Below, in pieces: positions 6,767 through 10,765 of a stretch of 10,765 nucleotides of DNA. Every line of letters starts with the position of its first letter. The stretch's first letter is position 1. The translations under genes and the position numbers were made by a program. The notes beneath the pieces were generated by a model. That model saw only the letters and a program-made list of their open reading frames with translations. It made no database searches and was not told the origin of the DNA. Origin of the DNA: an uncultured Flavobacteriales bacterium (GTDB taxonomy: Bacteria > Bacteroidota > Bacteroidia > Flavobacteriales_D > Sanyastnellaceae); NCBI GenBank assembly GCA_913057815.1, contig CAJXOV010000036.1:1-10765 (forward strand), in the 5' to 3' direction.

Positions 6767-8302
6767 ATGAATTTCATAGTTAAAATCATATTTTTCTGTT
6801 TAGTCGTTTTCGTCCTCTCTCGGTGCAATAGGGGAGATACAACTTGGGAACCTGAATATGCTTTTCCCATAGCTAAGGGAGAACTTAGTTTTGATGATAT
6901 ACAAGAAAATGATTATTTATACTTTGATGAGGATGTAGTAAGAGTTCATTATTATGACACATTAGCTCCTATAAACTTGAGCGAGTTAATCAATTTAGGA
7001 GATACTGTTTTAGAAGCATCATATACTTCAGGAGTGGCATTGGGTCCAATTCCTTTTGAAAATTCAAACGAGATTTTTGGTTTAGATGAAGATTTTGAAT
7101 TTAATCTTGATGATGCATTGCTACGCTACGGGAAAATTAAAACAGGAACCTTAAGAGTCGAATTTGAAAGTGATGTAGACGGATATCTAGATCTTAGATA
7201 CACTTTACCAGGAATACGTTTAAATGGAGAAGAGCTAAGTTTAGTAGGTCAAACTAATCCAGCTTCTACTCTGAATCCATATTCAAATGAGTTGTTAGTA
7301 GACATTTCAGGATATGAAATTGATTTTACAGGAACTTCAGGAACAGAAAGAAATACGTTAATTGGTAATTTATCGGTAGCTACTTCTGCATCACCCAGTT
7401 ATACAGCACAGGTTTACGGGTCAGATTTGGTAACGGTGAAAATGGAGTTGTTAGAATTAGAAGTACAAGAATTAAGAGGATACTTCGGACAGTGGGACAG
7501 AGAAATAAATGAAGAGATAGTATTAGACTCGTCTATCTATCAGGGAGGAACCGTTTCTCTAAGCGAATTAGATGCTTCATTAGAATTCATAAATAACTTC
7601 GGTGTAGACGCTCAAATTCAGTTGAATGATATTTCTACATTAAACTCTATTACGGCCAATCAAGTGCAGTTACAAACTGATAATCTTTACAGCTTGTTGA
7701 ATATTTCAAGAGCTCAAGAGACTACAAACGGAGTTATACCCAGTAGTGTTAGTTTTGATTTTGGAGGTTCTTCTAATCTGTCTGAGGCATTAGCAGTTAC
7801 TCCTAACAGAATAGCTATTCAAGGAGATGCAGTTTTAAACCCACTGGGTGATGTTTCAGGAGGATTTGATTTCTTTATTGAGGAATATCCTTTTCAAATG
7901 GTAGCTGATATTTCATTTCCACTCTGTTTAGGAATAGAGAACTTAATTTTACAAGACTCATTAATTCTAGACCTAGAAGCAGAAGAAAATATAAAAGCAC
8001 TAACGCTTACTGCTACTTTAACAAACTACTTTGGTGTAGGGTTTGATTTTGAAGTAAGTTTTCCTAATGAAGATGAACCTTTTTGGTCTTCTTCTTTAAT
8101 ACCTGAAGTAGATGATATAGCATCCGAACATCAAATTGTTCTGGAGCTAACAGAAGGGAATTTAGAGAGTCTTTACAATTCAGAATTCCTAATTATAAAA
8201 GTAATAGCTAATACTGCTAATGGTGAAGAGGTGAAGTTTCTTACTTCTGATAAAATTGATGTGTTAATCACAGGAAAAGTAACATATGGTGTTAAGATTT
8301 AA
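6767..8302 (+). CDS. Predicted lipoprotein of unknown function, paired with the downstream barrel gene
   Basis: This is a 511-residue predicted lipoprotein. A hydrophobic N-terminus (NFIVKIIFFCLVVFVLSRC) ends at C20, followed by NRGDTTWEPEYAFPIAKGELSFDDI. A short Cys-rich start, then a Trp and a 'P-I/L' strand segment, recalls Bacteroidota lipoproteins encoded next to outer-membrane-barrel genes. The lipobox LSRC has arginine at -1, where Gly, Ala or Ser is usual, so lipidation is likely but not certain. No acidic cluster follows the cysteine, so the known surface-export signal of some Bacteroidota lipoproteins is not evident. The rest reads as alternating beta strands without recognised catalytic motifs. 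Its 3' end overlaps the next gene by 17 bases, indicating coupled expression. I do not recognise a function. Confidence 0.75.
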   Translation: MNFIVKIIFFCLVVFVLSRCNRGDTTWEPEYAFPIAKGELSFDDIQENDYLYFDEDVVRVHYYDTLAPINLSELINLGDTVLEASYTSGVALGPIPFENSNEIFGLDEDFEFNLDDALLRYGKIKTGTLRVEFESDVDGYLDLRYTLPGIRLNGEELSLVGQTNPASTLNPYSNELLVDISGYEIDFTGTSGTERNTLIGNLSVATSASPSYTAQVYGSDLVTVKMELLELEVQELRGYFGQWDREINEEIVLDSSIYQGGTVSLSELDASLEFINNFGVDAQIQLNDISTLNSITANQVQLQTDNLYSLLNISRAQETTNGVIPSSVSFDFGGSSNLSEALAVTPNRIAIQGDAVLNPLGDVSGGFDFFIEEYPFQMVADISFPLCLGIENLILQDSLILDLEAEENIKALTLTATLTNYFGVGFDFEVSFPNEDEPFWSSSLIPEVDDIASEHQIVLELTEGNLESLYNSEFLIIKVIANTANGEEVKFLTSDKIDVLITGKVTYGVKI

Positions 8303-9527
8303 TCTACTTATTCTACTGTCATTTGTAGTCAGTTTTGGTATTGGCCAAAACTCTCTTGAGTTTAGCCATGAACCTATCACAGAGAGATACTCAGTACTTG
8401 AGCTAAATGTAGAAGCAGACTACTTTTCTGAAGCCATTCAGAACAGTCTAATTTCAAATCTAGCTTTTGGTGGAGCTATAGATAGAGCTTCATTAGTAGA
8501 TATGGAGAGCTCAATGAATGGTGAAAATACGTTTGGTGGTTGGGCATCTGCTGGCATAAGATACAGAGCATTGTCTGATAGCATAGGGTTTAAAAGTTCC
8601 AATAGTTTATTTCTAGAATTCGGAACAGCACGGTATGGCTATGCCACTTTCCCTAAAGACATATTTCACTTAGGATTTATAGGAAATGCCGATAAACTGG
8701 GTGAAACATTACAGATGTCTCATGCTTCTGCTGAGTATATGAATTACCAATATGCAGGTCTGGGAATCATGAATGAGTCTACTGGAAGCTATTTTTCATT
8801 CAATCTTATAAATGTACAGAGTTACTTTTCTTCAGAGGTAGAGGAGTTTACGTTGTTTACAGCTGAAGACGCTTCAGAATTAGAGCTTACCTACTCTGGG
8901 TCGGTTACTATGAATGATACTTTAAGAGGAGATTTTCTCAGTAACTCTGGAACAGGATTCACTCTAAATGGACGATATAACTTTAAAGTAAGAGAGAATA
9001 AAGATTTGGTTTCTTTAGAGCTTAGAAATTTAGGAGCAGCCATTTTAAATGACAGAACGAGAAGTTTAAAAGCAGATAGTACATGGAATTTTAGCGGTGT
9101 GAACATCGATGATGTATTCTCCTCTGATAATCCATTGTCTAGTATTACTCTACAAGATTCTCTAGCTTATAGTGATGATCAAAAAGCAAAGAATGTTCTC
9201 ATGCCTTTAGATATAAACGCGGCTTATTTTCACAGAATAAATAAGAGTGACCATTTTGGATTTTCAGTAAGAAAGAGATTCTTTACAGATCACAGAGCGG
9301 AAATAGGAGTAAATTATTTACACAACGAGACCAATCGAATAGGCTATAACGTAGGATTAAGCTACGGAGGTTACGGCCGGCTACGTATGAATGCTGGAGC
9401 GCATTTAAGTTTAGAGAATTGGAAATTTTATATTTCTACCAGAAATTTAGTAGGAGCATTTTTAGAGAGCGGAAGTGGTAGAAGTGCCAGTTTCGGAATA
9501 GCCAGAAAATTTAGAACAGCATCATGA
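8286..9527 (+). CDS. Putative outer-membrane beta-barrel protein, DUF5723-like
   Basis: This 413-residue protein has a signal peptide (MVLRFNLLILLSFVVSFGIG, then Q) and then many alternating polar/aromatic strands, such as SLFLEFGTARYGYATF, YQYAGLGIMNESTGSYFSFNLI and, near the C-terminus, the RIGYNVGLSYGGYGRLRMNA and WKFYISTRNLVGAF regions. The pattern fits an outer-membrane barrel of the DUF5723/PorP-like sort found in Bacteroidota. The family assignment is by resemblance only. The ATG at 8286 lies inside the preceding lipoprotein gene (17-base overlap), and the TGA stop at 9525-9527 overlaps the kdsA start as ATGA, so all three genes are probably translated from one message. The protein does not end in the terminal Phe seen in many barrels (it ends GIARKFRTAS). 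Cargo or partner is unknown; the upstream lipoprotein is the obvious candidate. Confidence 0.65.
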   Translation: MVLRFNLLILLSFVVSFGIGQNSLEFSHEPITERYSVLELNVEADYFSEAIQNSLISNLAFGGAIDRASLVDMESSMNGENTFGGWASAGIRYRALSDSIGFKSSNSLFLEFGTARYGYATFPKDIFHLGFIGNADKLGETLQMSHASAEYMNYQYAGLGIMNESTGSYFSFNLINVQSYFSSEVEEFTLFTAEDASELELTYSGSVTMNDTLRGDFLSNSGTGFTLNGRYNFKVRENKDLVSLELRNLGAAILNDRTRSLKADSTWNFSGVNIDDVFSSDNPLSSITLQDSLAYSDDQKAKNVLMPLDINAAYFHRINKSDHFGFSVRKRFFTDHRAEIGVNYLHNETNRIGYNVGLSYGGYGRLRMNAGAHLSLENWKFYISTRNLVGAFLESGSGRSASFGIARKFRTAS

Positions 9528-10342
9528 ATCTACCAAGTAAAATAAACAACGCATCTTCCGATAACTTTTTTCTACTAGCTGGACCATGCGCAGTAGAGAG
9601 TAGAGAATTGGTGTTCAGCATTGCTACGCGTATAAAAGAAATCACTGACCGTTTAGAGATTCCTTTCGTGTTTAAAGGTTCTTACAGGAAAGCAAATAGA
9701 AGCCGAATAGATTCATTCACAGGAATAGGAGATGAAAAGGCATTGGGTTATTTAGCTGAGGTGAGTGCTGAATTAAATGTGCCGGTGGTCACAGATGTTC
9801 ATACTGCAGAGGAAGCAGCTAGAGCGGCAGATTATGTAGATGTGTTACAAATTCCAGCTTTCTTATGCCGTCAAACGGATTTACTAGTAGCAGCGGCCAA
9901 AACAGGCAAGTTTGTGAATATCAAAAAAGGACAGTTTTTAGGGCCAGAGTCTATGCAGTTCGCTGTGAATAAAGTGAAAGATTCAGGAAATGATAATGTG
10001 TGGATTACAGAAAGAGGAACCACTTTTGGCTACCAAGATTTAGTAGTAGATATGAGAGGAATTCCAGTGATGAAAGAATATGCACCAGTAGTTATGGATG
10101 TAACACATTCTTTACAGCAGCCTAACCAATCTTCTGGTGTAACTGGAGGTAAACCGGAACTCATAGAAACCATAGCTAAAAGCGCTATAGCTGCAGGAGC
10201 AGATGGTCTATTCATAGAAACACACCCTGATCCAAGCAAAGCTCTTTCTGATGGAGCTAATATGCTGCAGTTGGATAATCTAGAATCATTGCTTACTAGG
10301 CTAGTTCACCTAAGGAAAGCGGTGAATTCATTTCCGGTTTAG
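9524..10342 (+). CDS. kdsA: 3-deoxy-8-phosphooctulonate (Kdo-8-P) synthase, metal-dependent type
   Basis: KdsA condenses phosphoenolpyruvate with arabinose 5-phosphate to Kdo-8-phosphate, the precursor of the Kdo of LPS inner core; it is cytoplasmic. The 272-residue length is typical. Visible motifs are AGPCAVES (19-26), VFKGSYRKANRS (49-60), TDVHT (90-94), QIPAFLCRQTDL (109-120), NIKKGQF (132-138), GTTFGYQDLVVDMR (165-178) and FIETHPDP (230-237). The four positions that bind metal in the Aquifex enzyme are all filled: C22, H195 (DVTHS), E232 and D243 (LSDGA). E. coli KdsA has Asn in place of this Cys and needs no metal. This copy is therefore predicted to be metal-dependent. The start ATG overlaps the preceding stop (ATGA), consistent with translational coupling to the barrel gene. 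A hairpin follows 12 bases after the stop. Confidence 0.96.
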   Translation: MNLPSKINNASSDNFFLLAGPCAVESRELVFSIATRIKEITDRLEIPFVFKGSYRKANRSRIDSFTGIGDEKALGYLAEVSAELNVPVVTDVHTAEEAARAADYVDVLQIPAFLCRQTDLLVAAAKTGKFVNIKKGQFLGPESMQFAVNKVKDSGNDNVWITERGTTFGYQDLVVDMRGIPVMKEYAPVVMDVTHSLQQPNQSSGVTGGKPELIETIAKSAIAAGADGLFIETHPDPSKALSDGANMLQLDNLESLLTRLVHLRKAVNSFPV

Positions 10343-10354
10343 CCAAAATTAAAA

Positions 10355-10380
10355 AGCTCCCCAGTTTTCACTGAGGAGCT
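10355..10380. terminator. Shared terminator hairpin between kdsA and the convergent gene
   Basis: AGCTCC (10355-10360) pairs with GGAGCT (10375-10380) and CAGT (10362-10365) with ACTG (10370-10373), with one C/A mismatch and a TTTC loop. On the reverse strand it is followed by TTTTTAATTTT (complement of 10345-10355), a good T-run, so it should terminate the gene ending at 10427. On the forward strand the trailing sequence is only CTTCATC, so it is a weaker terminator for kdsA, though its position 12 bases after the kdsA stop is right. Confidence 0.75.
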
Positions 10381-10426
10381 CTTCATCAAACAAAACTCTA
10401 GAACTGATAACCCTAGAACATTCTTA

Positions 10427-10765
10427 TTATACCCTTCCTATTTCTGAAATTCTTTTTCTGAAATCCGTAAAACTAATGGGCTTGTAATTCAACTTAATGT
10501 AATCCTGTTTAGAAGCGTCATACTCACAGTACATCACATTATTCCCTTCCAATGTATAAGCGAATACGCGCGCAGCTTCTCCTTTCGGAATACTCTTCTG
10601 CTTGGCCTCTCCATTACTCATATACATGGGAATACAACTGTTTAAGTCAGAGAAGTAGAGCATTACATTCTGGTCTTTCTCTTCGCTTTTACTAGAAACG
10701 ATTATCTCACGCTTAGGCAAAATGTCATCTTTATAGAAGCGGTCTATATTCATCCAACCTAGGTT
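10427..10765 (-). CDS. C-terminal part of an uncharacterised Bacteroidota protein, 5' end outside the window
   Basis: The frame ends with TAA at 10427-10429 and stays open to the right edge. An internal ATG at 10751-10753 would give 108 residues, but the frame continues upstream as N-L-G-W before it. The joined text LGWMNIDRFYKDD resembles the 'LGWINCDRFY' segment that occurs inside larger Bacteroidota envelope proteins. It is followed by alternating strands (VMLYFSDLNSCIPMYM, ARVFAYTLEGNNVMYCEYD) and a short Phe/Arg-rich end (ISFTDFRKRISEIGRV). I therefore read it as the end of a longer, partial gene and not a small complete one. No signal peptide or enzyme motif is visible in the part present. 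It is convergent with kdsA and shares the hairpin at 10355-10380. Function unknown. Confidence 0.6.
   Translation of the reverse strand, partial: NLGWMNIDRFYKDDILPKREIIVSSKSEEKDQNVMLYFSDLNSCIPMYMSNGEAKQKSIPKGEAARVFAYTLEGNNVMYCEYDASKQDYIKLNYKPISFTDFRKRISEIGRV

Noticed and set aside
8891..10239. Reverse-strand open frames inside the barrel gene and kdsA (8891-9106, 10030-10239)
   Set aside because: They lie opposite supported forward genes and have no recognisable motifs or start context.
10756..10765. Perfect 10-base palindrome AACCTAGGTT at the right edge
   Set aside because: It lies in an open coding frame that reads sensibly (N-L-G before W), and a single 10-base palindrome in about 10 kb is expected by chance.

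Overview
The window is an AT-rich stretch of a Bacteroidota genome, most likely from the Flavobacteriales or a near relative. The evidence is a fused alpha/beta E1 2-oxoacid dehydrogenase, a secreted protein with SprB-like repeats and a type IX secretion (T9SS) C-terminal sorting domain, a DUF4105 membrane protein, a lipoprotein/outer-membrane-barrel pair, the absence of clear Shine-Dalgarno sequences, and a match to the Bacteroidota -7 element (TAnnTTTG). The left edge is not genomic. Bases 1-48 are an Illumina/Nextera adapter including an i5 index, so the window starts at a contig end made by library preparation.

Layout. The reverse strand at about 49-2029 carries the E1 gene, whose real C-terminus is lost and replaced by translated adapter. 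An 85-base divergent intergenic region follows. On the forward strand come dapF (2115-2891), a large T9SS-exported protein with seven FG-GAP/VCBS-type repeats and an ASPIC/UnbV domain (2929-5523), and a short junction holding an inverted repeat, a promoter-like sequence and a strong terminator-like hairpin. Next is a DUF4105/Lnb-type membrane protein (5589-6725). A tight run follows: a predicted lipoprotein (6767-8302), an outer-membrane-barrel-like protein that overlaps it by 17 bases (8286-9527), and kdsA, which overlaps the barrel gene by ATGA (9524-10342). A hairpin ends this run and also serves a convergent reverse-strand gene (10427 to the right edge), of which only the C-terminal part is present.

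Functionally, most of the forward-strand genes concern the cell envelope: meso-diaminopimelate for peptidoglycan (dapF), Kdo-8-phosphate for LPS (kdsA), a possible lipoprotein-modifying enzyme (DUF4105), a lipoprotein with its partner barrel, and a secreted adhesin-like protein. The E1 gene is housekeeping metabolism. I see no CRISPR array, tRNA, rRNA, transposase, phage gene or defence system. The least understood part is the lipoprotein/barrel pair translationally linked to kdsA. I do not claim a proven new system.
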